NCBI GenBank assembly: GCA_024684395.1
Contig: JAIKWY010000049.1
Span: 102,900-166,899, forward strand
Reading direction: 5' to 3'
Source: Oscillospiraceae bacterium
GTDB taxonomy: Bacteria; Bacillota; Clostridia; Oscillospirales; Ruminococcaceae
DNA: 64,000 nt
Made by a program: the position numbers and the translations under genes. Within the stretch, counting starts at the first letter, position 1; each line of letters begins with the position of its first letter. Positions 7,958-17,478 of this stretch are shown here, in pieces. The notes under the pieces are model-generated. The model worked only from the letters and a program-made list of their open reading frames with translations. It did no database searches and had not been told where the DNA came from.

Positions 7958-9574
7958 TCATTTCTTCGTGACCGTCACAGAGCACTTTCCATTTGAAATA
8001 CGGTTGACAGTCACCGTATAGCCCGTGTCCAGCGTTGCCTTGTCGCCGGAGTCGTAGCCGGCGAAATTCTTCACGCCGTACTTGCAGACATCCCCCGGCT
8101 GATAGAAGGTATACTTCCCGCCGAACGAAGCGTAGGTATCGCCCTCGTTCACGAGCCGCAGCAGCCGTCGCTCGCCGTCGCATGTGTAGTAGGGACAGAG
8201 CGGATCATATTTGAAATAGACGCTGTTCCATCGGTCTGTGATGAGCTCGGCATCGGCATGGAAAATGCGCACACCGGAATCGTGATACCAGCAGTAATCC
8301 TTGAGCTGCACGTTGTTATTGGTGGGGGTGACGTATTCCACGATGAAATACTCCGTTGTATAGTCACCGTTCTCCCCGTCGATCGGCAGGATCAGACAGT
8401 TCCCCTTTTCGGAGATGCTTTCGAGCTCAAACGTCTGCTCACTGCCCTTGCCGCTGTCATACCAGATGGCTTCGTCCTCGCGCATCCAGCCGAGCGCGAT
8501 CTTGGAGAAGGAGCAGAGATCGCCGACACTGTCATCCATGCGCTCATAGCCTGCTTCTCCCTCGAAACCGTCCGAACTATCCCAGTGGGAATCCACGCCG
8601 TAGAGGTAATAGTCCGTCAGCCCCATGGCGTGCCCCATCTCGTGCGTGAGCGTGGACTTGAGCCCTTTCAGTTTGTCGGCAGTCGGCGAATCGTCGGTGG
8701 TGATATAGCTGTTGATATATTCACCGTCGAGGTCGAAGGAATAATCCCCGTACCACGTTGAAGTGCAGCTCCACCAGTATTCATTGCCTTCATAGATGAG
8801 GTCATCTGCCGGAACGGAGATGCACAGGCAGTCGATCATGCCGTTGTGGTCGGAGTCGTAGTCTCTGTAGTCGATCTGGTCGTCCAGTCCCTGGAGCACC
8901 TCCTTGACGAACGGCTCATAATCCGGATATCCGTTATCGTCATAGTCCGAGTAGTCCGACATCTTGCCCTTGCAGGTATAGTACACCACATCACCGGTCA
9001 CATGCAGGGCACCGTAAGAGGCCCGGTCATACCAGTTCGTGAGGCTGTCGAACGGATAGTCAGCCTCATTGCCTTCGCCGAACAGCGACTCCTGCACGGC
9101 TTCAGCGGACAGCATCGTGCTCCGGTCGAATTTCACATCAGAAAATTCCGCAAAGATCGTCAGCACCCGCACATTCCCGTAGGTGGGCATGCCCCAGCCG
9201 AAATCCGTCACGATCGGTGAGATGTAGTCCGACTCCTGTGGCGGCTCCGGATCTTCGGGCAGGAAGTCCTCCGGTCTGGCAGTACCGAGGACGAGCTTTT
9301 TGAGATAACCGAGATCGAAAACGTCGATCACGTCATTGCGGTCGATATCAGCAAGATCGACCCGGTCGACCTCCAGCTGTACCGGCAGACCCAGCAGCTG
9401 CTTTTGCAGGAGGATGATATCCTGAACATCCACAAGATCGTTGCCGCTGATGTCGCCTAAGTAATAATGCTCGTTCTCCGAAAGCGCGGCGGCGGGAAGC
9501 TGGGTGATGCCCGTGATCCCGAGTAAGAATGCCGCTGTGACGGCGGTGAGCCTTCGTTTGAATCCCTTCATCAT
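7958..9574 (-). CDS. Secreted M6-family metalloprotease with N-terminal dockerin
   Basis: A 538-residue secreted protein. The start (ATG ending at 9574) is set by GGAGG three bases upstream; a second ATG follows at once. A signal peptide covers about residues 1-30. A type I dockerin follows immediately (about 37-95: GDISGNDLVDVQDIILLQKQ and DIDRNDVIDVFDLGYLKKLV), with two calcium loops. The rest is an immune-inhibitor-A-like M6 peptidase with HEMGH at residues 311-315 and a following GLTDYY, giving the HExxHxxGxxD zinc site. The dockerin should attach the protease to cohesin-bearing scaffoldins. An N-terminal rather than C-terminal dockerin is less usual. It may degrade host or plant cell-wall protein; this is inferred. 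Confidence 0.9.
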   Translation of the reverse strand: MMKGFKRRLTAVTAAFLLGITGITQLPAAALSENEHYYLGDISGNDLVDVQDIILLQKQLLGLPVQLEVDRVDLADIDRNDVIDVFDLGYLKKLVLGTARPEDFLPEDPEPPQESDYISPIVTDFGWGMPTYGNVRVLTIFAEFSDVKFDRSTMLSAEAVQESLFGEGNEADYPFDSLTNWYDRASYGALHVTGDVVYYTCKGKMSDYSDYDDNGYPDYEPFVKEVLQGLDDQIDYRDYDSDHNGMIDCLCISVPADDLIYEGNEYWWSCTSTWYGDYSFDLDGEYINSYITTDDSPTADKLKGLKSTLTHEMGHAMGLTDYYLYGVDSHWDSSDGFEGEAGYERMDDSVGDLCSFSKIALGWMREDEAIWYDSGKGSEQTFELESISEKGNCLILPIDGENGDYTTEYFIVEYVTPTNNNVQLKDYCWYHDSGVRIFHADAELITDRWNSVYFKYDPLCPYYTCDGERRLLRLVNEGDTYASFGGKYTFYQPGDVCKYGVKNFAGYDSGDKATLDTGYTVTVNRISNGKCSVTVTKK

Positions 9575-9593
9575 GTTCCTCCAGTTATGAGAC

Positions 9594-9616
9594 GCGCCCG
9601 GCGAAAAACCGGGCGC
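9594..9616. other. GC-rich hairpin between two minus-strand genes
   Basis: GCGCCCGG and CCGGGCGC arms lie between the DHH gene and the protease gene. No T-run follows on the minus strand, so it is a weak terminator or a leader structure. Confidence 0.4.
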
Positions 9617-9655
9617 CAATGTTTTTCATTTCATATGATCCCCATACGCCCCTGC

Positions 9656-10588
9656 TTATACAGGACACAGACCGTTGAGCTTGTCGAGGATGATCGGCAG
9701 CTCGGCATCGACCTTGTCATTGTCGAGCTGGCAGGTGCCGGCATTGGCATGACCGCCGCCGCCGTAGCTCAGGCAGAGCTCGCCGATGTTGAACTTCGAT
9801 ACCTTGTTGACGATGGACTTGCCGATCATGACGGCTGTGTTCTGCTTCCGGAAGCCCCATGCCACATGCACGGAGAGCTCCGTCTCCGGCCACATCGCAT
9901 AGACCATGAAGCGGTTGCCGGCATAGATCGTCTCCTGCTCCCGCAGGTCGATGACAGCGACCTTGCCCACGATGCGGGTGATCTGCTGTAACTGCGCCTT
10001 GAACAGCTCCTGCTGCTCGAAGTACAGATCCACACGCTCCTTGACATCCGGCAGTGCCAGCACATCGTCGATCGAGTGATCCACGCAGTAGGTGATGAGC
10101 TCCATCATGAGCGCATAGTTGGAGATGCGGAAGTCGTGGAAGCGTCCCAGACCCGTGCGGGCATCCATGAGGAAGTTCATGAGCACCCAGCCGGTGGGGT
10201 TGAGGATCTCGTCCACGGTGAAGTCGGCGCTGTCGCCCTTGTCCACCGCCCACATGATCTCCTCGGAGACACGGGTGAACGTCTTGGCGCCGCCGTAGTA
10301 GTCGTAAACGACACGGGCAGCGGACTTTGCATCGCCGTCGATGATGTACTTGCCCTCGTAATCCTCCTTCTTGTTGCGGAGCAGCTCGCTCTCGTGGTGA
10401 TCGAATGCCAGTCCGACACGTTTGTCAAAGGGCAGGTTGGTGGTGATGTCGTTCTCGGACAGCTCGACCTTGCCGTCTTGTACATCCTTGGGATGAACGA
10501 ACTTGATCTCGTCGATGATATCCAGCTCCTTGAGCAGCATGGCGCAAACCAGACCGTCAAAGTCACTTCGTGTTACCAGTCTTTTCAT
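9656..10588 (-). CDS. DHH-family phosphoesterase
   Basis: A 310-residue protein. The N-terminal VTRSDFDGLVCAMLL supplies metal-binding aspartates, and LAFDHHESEL carries the DHH motif. The C-terminal DHHA1-type substrate loop is SYGGGGHANAGTC. Members hydrolyse phosphoester or phosphoanhydride bonds (exopolyphosphatase, nanoRNase or cyclic-dinucleotide phosphodiesterase). Sequence alone does not say which; databases usually label this form exopolyphosphatase. Because c-di-GMP enzymes are encoded in the same window, a nanoRNase-like role is worth considering. It has its own promoter at 10643-10671 and a GGAGG-type binding site. Confidence 0.8.
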   Translation of the reverse strand: MKRLVTRSDFDGLVCAMLLKELDIIDEIKFVHPKDVQDGKVELSENDITTNLPFDKRVGLAFDHHESELLRNKKEDYEGKYIIDGDAKSAARVVYDYYGGAKTFTRVSEEIMWAVDKGDSADFTVDEILNPTGWVLMNFLMDARTGLGRFHDFRISNYALMMELITYCVDHSIDDVLALPDVKERVDLYFEQQELFKAQLQQITRIVGKVAVIDLREQETIYAGNRFMVYAMWPETELSVHVAWGFRKQNTAVMIGKSIVNKVSKFNIGELCLSYGGGGHANAGTCQLDNDKVDAELPIILDKLNGLCPV

Positions 10589-10642
10589 GGCTCCCTCCTC
10601 GTAATCCTGTCATTTCCCGGCGCTCCCGCCGGTTACGGTCTT

Positions 10643-10671
10643 ATTATACCATAAAATAATTCAAAAGTCAA
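10643..10671 (-). promoter_or_regulatory. Promoter of the DHH phosphoesterase gene
   Basis: On the minus strand, TTGACT and TATAAT are separated by 17 bases. Confidence 0.75.
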
Positions 10672-10802
10672 TGGATTTTTTGTGTATTTTCCATGAGGGG
10701 AGAGAGGCGTATAGCCCCCTCCCGGGGGAGGGGGCGGCTTGCAGGAGACTTCCCCCGGAACCAAAACTTTTCTCGCCGGCGCCTCCCTTTTTCCATAATC
10801 AG

Positions 10803-10831
10803 TTGATTTTTCCCCCGAAATGTGCTATACT
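10803..10831 (+). promoter_or_regulatory. Promoter of the M23 peptidase gene
   Basis: TTGATT, 17 bases, TATACT, with an extended TG one base before the -10. A GC-rich hairpin (CCCCCTCCC / GGGAGGGGG) lies upstream at about 10710-10731. Confidence 0.75.
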
Positions 10832-10892
10832 ATCTATGTATGAGCATTTTACGCTACCCCATCGCTTCACCCTAACAGAAAGGAGCCGCTCC

Positions 10893-12587
10893 ATGAGGAA
10901 CAACCCCGATCCCCGCACCGATTCCCACAGCCCGTCAGAAGCGCTCGTGCGGCTCGGCATGATGGTGCTGCACAGTCTGATCGCAGTGCTCGCAGGCTTC
11001 CAGACGCTGCTCGGCGGCATCGGTCGGATGCTGAAATATACCGTACAGCAGGCAGTGCGGTTCTTTGTCATGATCTGGCAGAACATCCGCTTTGCCTTTG
11101 AGGAATACAACCGCCCGATGCAGGAACGCCTGCGGGAGATGCGGCACGCCCGCAAGGAGGGCGGCATCCCGCTGGTTTTCGAATGGCTGCGCTTCTTCGG
11201 CGGCTTCATCTTCGGCGAGAACGGCATTCTGCGCACAGGCTTCAACTACGTCCTGCCCGTCATGTCCGTCCTGTTTCTGGTCGGACTGATCAGCTACGGC
11301 ACAGGGCTCGACTATGCCCTGAGCGTCACCGTCAACGGCGAGGAGCTCGGCATCATCGCCGACGAGAGCGACTTTGCCGCCGCACAGGAGGAGGTGCGCA
11401 AGCGTGTCTCCTTAGCCGGCGAGGAGGTCAACGTGAGCTTCAACCCCGTCTATACCCTGAAGATCGTCACGGAAAATGACCAGTATGTCTCCCCGAGATC
11501 CATCGCCGACCGCCTGCTCGCAAGCTCCCACACGGATCTGGAAAATGCCTATGGTGTGTATGTGGACGGCGAATTTATCGGCGCCGTGATCGACAAGGAC
11601 GCCGTGGCGAACCGCATGTCCGCCGAGCTGGCAGAATATGCCGTCCACCTCGACAACAATGTCACCAATGTGTATTATACCAAGGAGATCACCTACAGCG
11701 AGGGCATCTATCTGGCGTCCTCTCTCTCCGAGCCGTCCGAGCTGCTCAAAAAGCTGACCGCCAGCGAGAAGCAGGAGCAGACCTATACCGTCCGTGAAGC
11801 GGATTCGCCCCAGCTCGTGGCAGCGATGTATCACATGACGCTCGAAGAATTGCAGGAACTCAACCCGAAGATGAGCGAGACCCTGAAACCGGGTACGGAG
11901 CTGAACGTCACGACCTCCGTCCGCTATATCCCGATCGCCTACACCCGCAACATGACCGTCACGAGCTATATCAACTACGGCAGCGTGCGTGTGGAGACCT
12001 CGGCGCTGAACCTCGGCGTGGAAGCCGTGATCGCCAAGGGAGAGCTCGGCGAGCGCACGAGCGAGGTGCAGGTGGAATATATCGACGGCGTGGAGGAATC
12101 CCGCACCGTCCTGAGCACGGTCATCACCAAGGAGCCCGTCCCCGAGCAGATCGGCATCGGCACCTACAGCCCTGCCCCCGCCAGCACCGGCACGATCGTG
12201 CGTGGCAGCGGCAAATTCGGCTGGCCGGTCGGCGGCGGCTATATCAGCGACCACTTCGGCGGCGCCAGACGGCACAAGGGTCTGGACATCGCAGCACCGA
12301 TGGGCACGGAGATCTATGCAGCCGAGGGCGGCACCGTCTACCGTGCAGGCTGGAACTCCGGCGGCTACGGCAACTATGTCATCATCGACCACCCGGACGG
12401 CTACCGGACGCTGTACGGGCATTGCAGCAGCGTCGTTGCCTATGAGGGACAGATCGTGGAGAAGGGGCAGCTCATCGCCTATGTCGGCTCCACCGGCGAC
12501 TCCACCGGCCCGCACTGCCATTTTGAGGTGCGCATCAACAACATCTGCCAGAACCCGGAGGATTATCTCAGGGTGAATGCAGACTGA
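10893..12587 (+). CDS. M23 metalloendopeptidase with LysM and G5 domains
   Basis: A 564-residue membrane-anchored peptidoglycan hydrolase. The start at 10893 follows AAAGGAG; upstream in-frame codons would run through the promoter. One or two hydrophobic segments lie in the first 150 residues (VLPVMSVLFLVGLISYGTGL near 130). A LysM-like segment (YTVREADSPQLVAAMYHMT) and a G5 domain (RNMTVTSYINYG..EVQVEYIDGVEESRTVL) follow. The M23 catalytic core is C-terminal: HFGGARRHKGLDI, YGHCSS and GPHCHFEV supply the zinc ligands and active-site His. The family cleaves peptide crosslinks in peptidoglycan during growth or sporulation. The LRR genes follow after only 27 bases and may share its transcript. 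Confidence 0.93.
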   Translation: MRNNPDPRTDSHSPSEALVRLGMMVLHSLIAVLAGFQTLLGGIGRMLKYTVQQAVRFFVMIWQNIRFAFEEYNRPMQERLREMRHARKEGGIPLVFEWLRFFGGFIFGENGILRTGFNYVLPVMSVLFLVGLISYGTGLDYALSVTVNGEELGIIADESDFAAAQEEVRKRVSLAGEEVNVSFNPVYTLKIVTENDQYVSPRSIADRLLASSHTDLENAYGVYVDGEFIGAVIDKDAVANRMSAELAEYAVHLDNNVTNVYYTKEITYSEGIYLASSLSEPSELLKKLTASEKQEQTYTVREADSPQLVAAMYHMTLEELQELNPKMSETLKPGTELNVTTSVRYIPIAYTRNMTVTSYINYGSVRVETSALNLGVEAVIAKGELGERTSEVQVEYIDGVEESRTVLSTVITKEPVPEQIGIGTYSPAPASTGTIVRGSGKFGWPVGGGYISDHFGGARRHKGLDIAAPMGTEIYAAEGGTVYRAGWNSGGYGNYVIIDHPDGYRTLYGHCSSVVAYEGQIVEKGQLIAYVGSTGDSTGPHCHFEVRINNICQNPEDYLRVNAD

Positions 12588-12614
12588 CCGTATCCGATAC
12601 ACGGGGGTGGATCA

Positions 12615-13580
12615 ATGGCATTTCTGATCGAAGACGGCGTACTGAAAAAATACACAGAAGAACCCGGCGTGACCGAAGCCGTGATCCCGGATGGTGTGAC
12701 GAGCATCGGGGAAAAGGCTTTCCAGAAATGCAAGAGCCTGACATCCGTCATCATGCCGGACGGCGTGACAAGCATCGGGGAGAAGGCTTTCCAGAAATGC
12801 AGGGACCTGATCTCCGTCAGGATCCCGGACAGCGTGACGTGCATCGGGGAGCTCGCTTTCGCCGGCTGTAAGAGCCTGACCTCCGTCACGATCCCGGACG
12901 GCGTGACGTGCATTAAGATCCTGACTTTCGCTGACTGCAAGAGCCTGACCTCCGTCACGATCCCGGACAGCGTGACGAGTATCGGGGAAAGTGCTTTCTA
13001 TTGCTGCGAAAGCCTGACCTCCGTCACGATCCCGGACGGCGTGAAAAGTATCGGAGATGAATCTTTTAAATTTTGCAAGAGCCTGACCTCCGTCACGATC
13101 CCGGACAGCGTGACAAGCATCTGGGAAAGTGCTTTCTATGGCTGCAAAAGCCTGACCTCCGTCACGATCTTGTCGGATCAGATCCACATCCATGAATTTG
13201 CTTTGCCGCAGAGCGGGAGCCCGGAATCACAGATCACCATGCTCCGCTGCATCCTCAGCAAGGACTATCAGGGAGAATGGAAACCGGAAGTCAGGAGCCG
13301 CATGTTCTCCGCCTTGCTCTCCGCCGGATATGATGAAGAAGGCGTACTTGTATGTCTGAAAAAGGAGCATCAGGAACTTCTTCCTTATATGCTGCGATAT
13401 GGCAGCGCCGATGCATTCCGGAAGATCCTCGACACCGGCGATTTCATCACCGAAGAGAACATCGACAGTGCCATCGAGATAGCAATTGACGCCGGACAGA
13501 ATGAGATCACCGCCCTTCTCCTCGACTACAAGCACCGGCACTTCGGCTGCAGCGACCCGTCGGAGCAGTTCATGCTCTGA
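12615..13580 (+). CDS. BspA-type leucine-rich repeat protein 1
   Basis: A 321-residue protein without a signal peptide. A short N-terminal cap ([13 protein letters not shown]) is followed by about eight 23-residue LRR_5 (TpLRR) units of the type [21 protein letters not shown]-terminal alpha-helical domain of about 110 residues ([31 protein letters not shown]) is shared by all four neighbours. BspA-like repeats usually bind proteins, but most known ones are secreted; these look cytoplasmic. The first 370 or so bases are nearly identical to the next gene. The binding site is GGGGGTGG. Confidence 0.85.
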   Translation: MAFLIEDGVLKKYTEEPGVTEAVIPDGVTSIGEKAFQKCKSLTSVIMPDGVTSIGEKAFQKCRDLISVRIPDSVTCIGELAFAGCKSLTSVTIPDGVTCIKILTFADCKSLTSVTIPDSVTSIGESAFYCCESLTSVTIPDGVKSIGDESFKFCKSLTSVTIPDSVTSIWESAFYGCKSLTSVTILSDQIHIHEFALPQSGSPESQITMLRCILSKDYQGEWKPEVRSRMFSALLSAGYDEEGVLVCLKKEHQELLPYMLRYGSADAFRKILDTGDFITEENIDSAIEIAIDAGQNEITALLLDYKHRHFGCSDPSEQFML

Positions 13581-13614
13581 GCTTTTCACATCGGATCCAA
13601 AGGGAGGGATACCA

Positions 13615-14979
13615 ATGGCATTTCTGATCGAAAACGGCGTACTGAAAAAATACACAGAAGAACCCGGCGTGACCGAAGCCGTGATCCCGGACAGTGTGGC
13701 GAGCATCGGGGAAAAGGCTTTCCAGAAATGCAAGAGCCTGACATCCGTCATCATGCCGGACGGCGTGACAAGCATCGGAGAGAAGGCTTTCCAGAAATGC
13801 AGGGGCCTGATCTCCGTCAGGATCCCGGACAGCGTGACGTGCATCGGCGAGCTCGCTTTCGCCGGCTGCAAGAGCCTGACCTCCGTCACGATCCCGGACG
13901 GCGTGACATGCATTAAGATCCTGACTTTCGCTGACTGCAAGAGCCTGACCTCCGTCACGATCCCGGACAGCGTGACGAGTATCCAAAAATCTGCTTTCTG
14001 GAACTGTCAGCTGCTGACCTCTGTCAGGATCCCGGACGGCGTGACGTGCATCGGGGAAGGGGCGTTTATGAAGTGTACGAGCCTGACCTCCGTCACGCTC
14101 CCGGACAGTGTGACATGCCTCGAAAAGGGGGCTTTCGCTGAATGCTATGATCTGACCTCCGTCAGGCTCTCCGGTCATCTGCAAAGCATTGATCGATTCG
14201 TTTTCTTTGAATGCAGGAGCATGACCGATCTTACGCTCCCGGACAGCGTGACAAGCATCGGGATGGGAGCATTCTATGGCTGTACAGGTCTGAGCGCCAT
14301 CCGATTCGGAAACAGCGTGGAAACCATCGGGGAGAATGCGTTCCAGACATGCAAGAGCCTGACCTCTGTCACGATCCCGGAACCTGTGAGATCCATCGGA
14401 GAAGGTGCATTTGAATTTTGCGAGAGCCTGACCTCTGTTTCGATCCCGGAAACGGTGAGATCCATCGGAGAAAAAGCATTCGGATTCTGTAAAAACCTGA
14501 CTTCTGTCACGATCCGGTCGGATCAGACCAGCATCATGGACAGTGCTTTTGGATATTGTTATAACATCACCTCTGTCACAATGAAAGACAAGCATATCAC
14601 TTTGCCGCAGAAGGGTAGAAGAATGCTTGCGGTTCAGATGTTTGGTTTCATCCTCCACAAGAACTATGAGCAACAATGTAATCCGACATACAAGAGCCAA
14701 ATGCTTGCTGCGATGCTCAGCGCCGGATATGATGAAGAAGGGATCCTTGCCTATCTGAAAAAGGAACATGAGATGATCCTGCCCAGGCTGCTCAGATATG
14801 CCGATGCCGAAGCATCCCGGAAGATCCTCGATGCAGGCGGCATCATCACCGCAGAGAACATCGACACATGCATCGGGATCGCATCCGACGCCGGACAGAC
14901 CGAGATCACCGCCCTTCTCCTCGACTACAAGCACCGGCACTTCGGCTACAGCGACCCGTCGGAGCAGTTCAGGCTCTGA
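13615..14979 (+). CDS. BspA-type leucine-rich repeat protein 2
   Basis: A 454-residue paralogue starting at ATG 13615 after GGAGGGAT. It has about thirteen LRR_5 units and then the shared C-terminal domain ([41 protein letters not shown]). In its first 370 bases I count only about ten differences from gene 1, after which the repeats diverge. This points to recent tandem duplication followed by changes in repeat number. Leaders of genes 2 and 3 share the same TCACATCGG..GGGAGGGATACCA layout. No signal peptide or anchor is seen; the function is unknown. Confidence 0.85.
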   Translation: MAFLIENGVLKKYTEEPGVTEAVIPDSVASIGEKAFQKCKSLTSVIMPDGVTSIGEKAFQKCRGLISVRIPDSVTCIGELAFAGCKSLTSVTIPDGVTCIKILTFADCKSLTSVTIPDSVTSIQKSAFWNCQLLTSVRIPDGVTCIGEGAFMKCTSLTSVTLPDSVTCLEKGAFAECYDLTSVRLSGHLQSIDRFVFFECRSMTDLTLPDSVTSIGMGAFYGCTGLSAIRFGNSVETIGENAFQTCKSLTSVTIPEPVRSIGEGAFEFCESLTSVSIPETVRSIGEKAFGFCKNLTSVTIRSDQTSIMDSAFGYCYNITSVTMKDKHITLPQKGRRMLAVQMFGFILHKNYEQQCNPTYKSQMLAAMLSAGYDEEGILAYLKKEHEMILPRLLRYADAEASRKILDAGGIITAENIDTCIGIASDAGQTEITALLLDYKHRHFGYSDPSEQFRL

Positions 14980-15013
14980 GCGTTTCACATCGGTTCCACA
15001 GGGAGGGATACCA

Positions 15014-16585
15014 ATGGCATTTCTGATCGAAGACGGCGTACTGCGCTCCTACATAGAAGACTTTGGCGAGACCGAGGTCGTGATCCCGGACGACGTGACC
15101 TGCATCGGGCAGAAGGCGTTCGACAACTGCAAGAACCTGACCTCCGTCACGATCCCCGACAGCGTGACATCCCTGGAGGAATGTGCGTTCTTCCATTTCC
15201 GGAGCCTGACTGCTGTCACGCTCCCGGCAGGCGTGACAGACATCCCGGCAAGGGCGTTCGAGGGCTGCACGAACCTGACCGCTGTCACGCTCCCGGACGG
15301 CGTGACGAGCATCGGGCAATTTGCCTTCTCCGGCTGCAAGAGCCTGCCGTCCCTCACGCTCCCGGACAGCGTGGCAAGCATCGGGCAGTTTGCCTTCTCC
15401 GGCTGCAAGAGCCTGACCGCCATTGCCATCCCGGACGGCGTGACATGCATCGAGGAGATGACCTTCGGCAACTGCACGAGCCTGACCACCGTCACGATCC
15501 CCGACAGCGTGACGAGCATCCGGGCGGCAGCGTTCTATGACTGCCAGCATCTGACCTCCGTCACGATCCCGGAAGGCGTCGTGCGCATCGAAACGAATAC
15601 CTTCTGGAGCTGCGCCGGTCTGACCGCCGTCCGGCTCCCGAAAAGTCTGAAGATCATCGGAGAAAGGGCGTTTAATGAGTGCCGGAGCCTGACCGATATC
15701 ACATTCCCGGATGGTTTGAAGTTCATCGGAGGGGGTGCGTTTGAATGCTGTTCGAGCCTGCCCTCCCTCACCCTCCCGGACAGCATGACCTTCATCGAGC
15801 CGGAGACTTTCAGCGGCTGCATCGGTCTGACCTCCCTGCAACTCCCCAAGGCTCTGAAAAACATAGCGAAATATGCGTTTTTTAACTGCTCACAGCTGAC
15901 CGATCTTACGATCCCGGACAGCGTGACGGGCATCGGGGAGGCGGCGTTCAAGAACTGCAACAGCCTGCTTTCCCTCACGCTCGGCAGCAGCGTGGAGCGC
16001 ATCGGAAGACATGCCTTTGACTGCTGCCGGAGCCTGCTTTCCCTCACGATCCCGGGATCTGTGCGCTTCGTCGAAGAAAACGCCTTTGAATTTTGTCAGG
16101 CACTGACCACTGTCAAGTTCCTGTCGGATCAGATTGACTTCGGGCATGGCATATTTGTATTCTGTAAAAACATCACTTATGTCACAGTGGAAGGCAAGCA
16201 GATCACAATACCGGAGCTGGACAGAGGCGGCTATGTGGACGCCATGCTCCGCTGCATCCTCAGCAAGGACTATCGGGATATCTGGAGACCGGAAGAGAAG
16301 AGCCGCCTGTTCTCCGCCTTGCTCGCTGCCGGATACGATGAAGAAGGGGTGCTTGCCTGTCTGAAAAAGGAGTACGGGAATTACCTGCCCTATATGCTCC
16401 GGATCGGCAATGCCGATGCCATCCGCAAAGTCATCGACACCGGCGGCATCATCAAGGCAAACAACATCGACACCTGCATCCAGACTGCCGTGGAAGCCGG
16501 ACAGACCGAGATCACCGGACTGCTGCTCGACTTCAAGTACGAGCAATGCGGCTACACCGACCCGATGGAGCAGTTCAAGCTCTGA
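15014..16585 (+). CDS. BspA-type leucine-rich repeat protein 3
   Basis: A 523-residue paralogue with the longest array, about sixteen LRR_5 units. It begins [19 protein letters not shown] and ends with the common C-terminal domain ([27 protein letters not shown]). The ATG at 15014 follows GGAGGGAT. Its repeats are more diverged ([20 protein letters not shown]), indicating an older copy. It lies in the same run, 34 bases after gene 2. Confidence 0.85.
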   Translation: MAFLIEDGVLRSYIEDFGETEVVIPDDVTCIGQKAFDNCKNLTSVTIPDSVTSLEECAFFHFRSLTAVTLPAGVTDIPARAFEGCTNLTAVTLPDGVTSIGQFAFSGCKSLPSLTLPDSVASIGQFAFSGCKSLTAIAIPDGVTCIEEMTFGNCTSLTTVTIPDSVTSIRAAAFYDCQHLTSVTIPEGVVRIETNTFWSCAGLTAVRLPKSLKIIGERAFNECRSLTDITFPDGLKFIGGGAFECCSSLPSLTLPDSMTFIEPETFSGCIGLTSLQLPKALKNIAKYAFFNCSQLTDLTIPDSVTGIGEAAFKNCNSLLSLTLGSSVERIGRHAFDCCRSLLSLTIPGSVRFVEENAFEFCQALTTVKFLSDQIDFGHGIFVFCKNITYVTVEGKQITIPELDRGGYVDAMLRCILSKDYRDIWRPEEKSRLFSALLAAGYDEEGVLACLKKEYGNYLPYMLRIGNADAIRKVIDTGGIIKANNIDTCIQTAVEAGQTEITGLLLDFKYEQCGYTDPMEQFKL

Positions 16586-16611
16586 GCTATAGATCCACAG
16601 GGGGGAACACG

Positions 16612-17325
16612 ATGGCATTTGAGATCCAGGACGGCGTACTGGTCAGATATACTGCAGAACCCGGCGAGACCGAGGTCGTGATCCCGGAAAGCGTCACAAG
16701 CATCGGGAAAGAGGCTTTCTCTGACTGCCAGGATCTGACCTCCGTCACGATCGGAAGCAGTGTGATGAGCATCGGAGAAGACGCTTTCTCTCATTGCGGG
16801 AACCTGACCTCTGTCACGTTCCCGGGCAGCGTCATTTCTGTCGGGGGAGGGGCTTTTCAGAATTGCACGGCACTGACAGCGATCACTGTCGCAGGGAAGC
16901 GGATCATCCTGCCGCCGGAGGATATAGAGCAGCATCTGGGATCCATGATCCGGTTTGTGATCACCAAATTCTACAAGATCCACTGGATGATCCGGGCAAT
17001 GTATCAGCGTAAATTTGAAGCGCTCGATCAGAACGGCGAGTTCCGCCTGCTGACAGCCATGCTCTGTGCCGGATATGATGTGGAGCTCATTATGGCATAT
17101 GTTGCAGAGCGTCAACCGGAGTATCTGCCCTATATCCTCAAAAACGGCAATGCCGATGTGCTCCGAAGGTTCCTCGACAACGGCAGGATCATCACCGTGG
17201 ATAACATCGACCAGGCGATCCGGATCGCAATCGATGCCGAACAGAATGAGATCACCGCCCTTCTTCTGGACTATAAGCACAAGAACCTCGGCTACACCGA
17301 CCCGATGGCGCAGTTTGAGCTATAA
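16612..17325 (+). CDS. BspA-type leucine-rich repeat protein 4 (short)
   Basis: A 237-residue paralogue with only three or four LRR_5 units ([18 protein letters not shown] and similar), but the full common C-terminal domain ([42 protein letters not shown]). ATG 16612 follows GGGGGGAA. The constant C-terminal domain joined to arrays of 3 to 16 repeats suggests the repeats are a variable recognition part and the C-terminal domain the constant effector or docking part. A terminator follows at once. Confidence 0.85.
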   Translation: MAFEIQDGVLVRYTAEPGETEVVIPESVTSIGKEAFSDCQDLTSVTIGSSVMSIGEDAFSHCGNLTSVTFPGSVISVGGGAFQNCTALTAITVAGKRIILPPEDIEQHLGSMIRFVITKFYKIHWMIRAMYQRKFEALDQNGEFRLLTAMLCAGYDVELIMAYVAERQPEYLPYILKNGNADVLRRFLDNGRIITVDNIDQAIRIAIDAEQNEITALLLDYKHKNLGYTDPMAQFEL

Positions 17326-17332
17326 ACATAAA

Positions 17333-17361
17333 CTCCCCCAATGTCAGCGACATTGGGGGAG
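17333..17361 (+). terminator. Terminator of the LRR gene run
   Basis: A perfect 13-bp stem (CTCCCCCAATGTC / GACATTGGGGGAG) with a 3-base loop, followed by T-rich DNA. Confidence 0.85.
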
Positions 17362-17384
17362 ATCTGTATCTGTTCGTTTTTCTG

Positions 17385-17478
17385 ATGTTTCAAAGCAAGG
17401 TGTACCGGCAACGCATGTTCAGGTCTGTCCTTTCGGTCAAACGCTGTATGCATCTGCCAGCGGGGGATCCCCGCTCAC
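17385..17478 (-). repeat. Fragment of dispersed repeat A
   Basis: CTGCCAGCGGGGGATCCCCG, just beyond the metG stop, is a minus-strand copy of the GGGGAGCCCCCGCTGGCAG end of repeat A. Bases upstream (TGTCC..CGGTCAAACGC) show no gene. Confidence 0.5.

Noticed and set aside
12615..17325. Regularly spaced repeats that could suggest a CRISPR array
   Set aside because: The period is 69 bases in frame and encodes 23-residue leucine-rich repeats; there are no constant repeat/unique spacer units and no cas genes.
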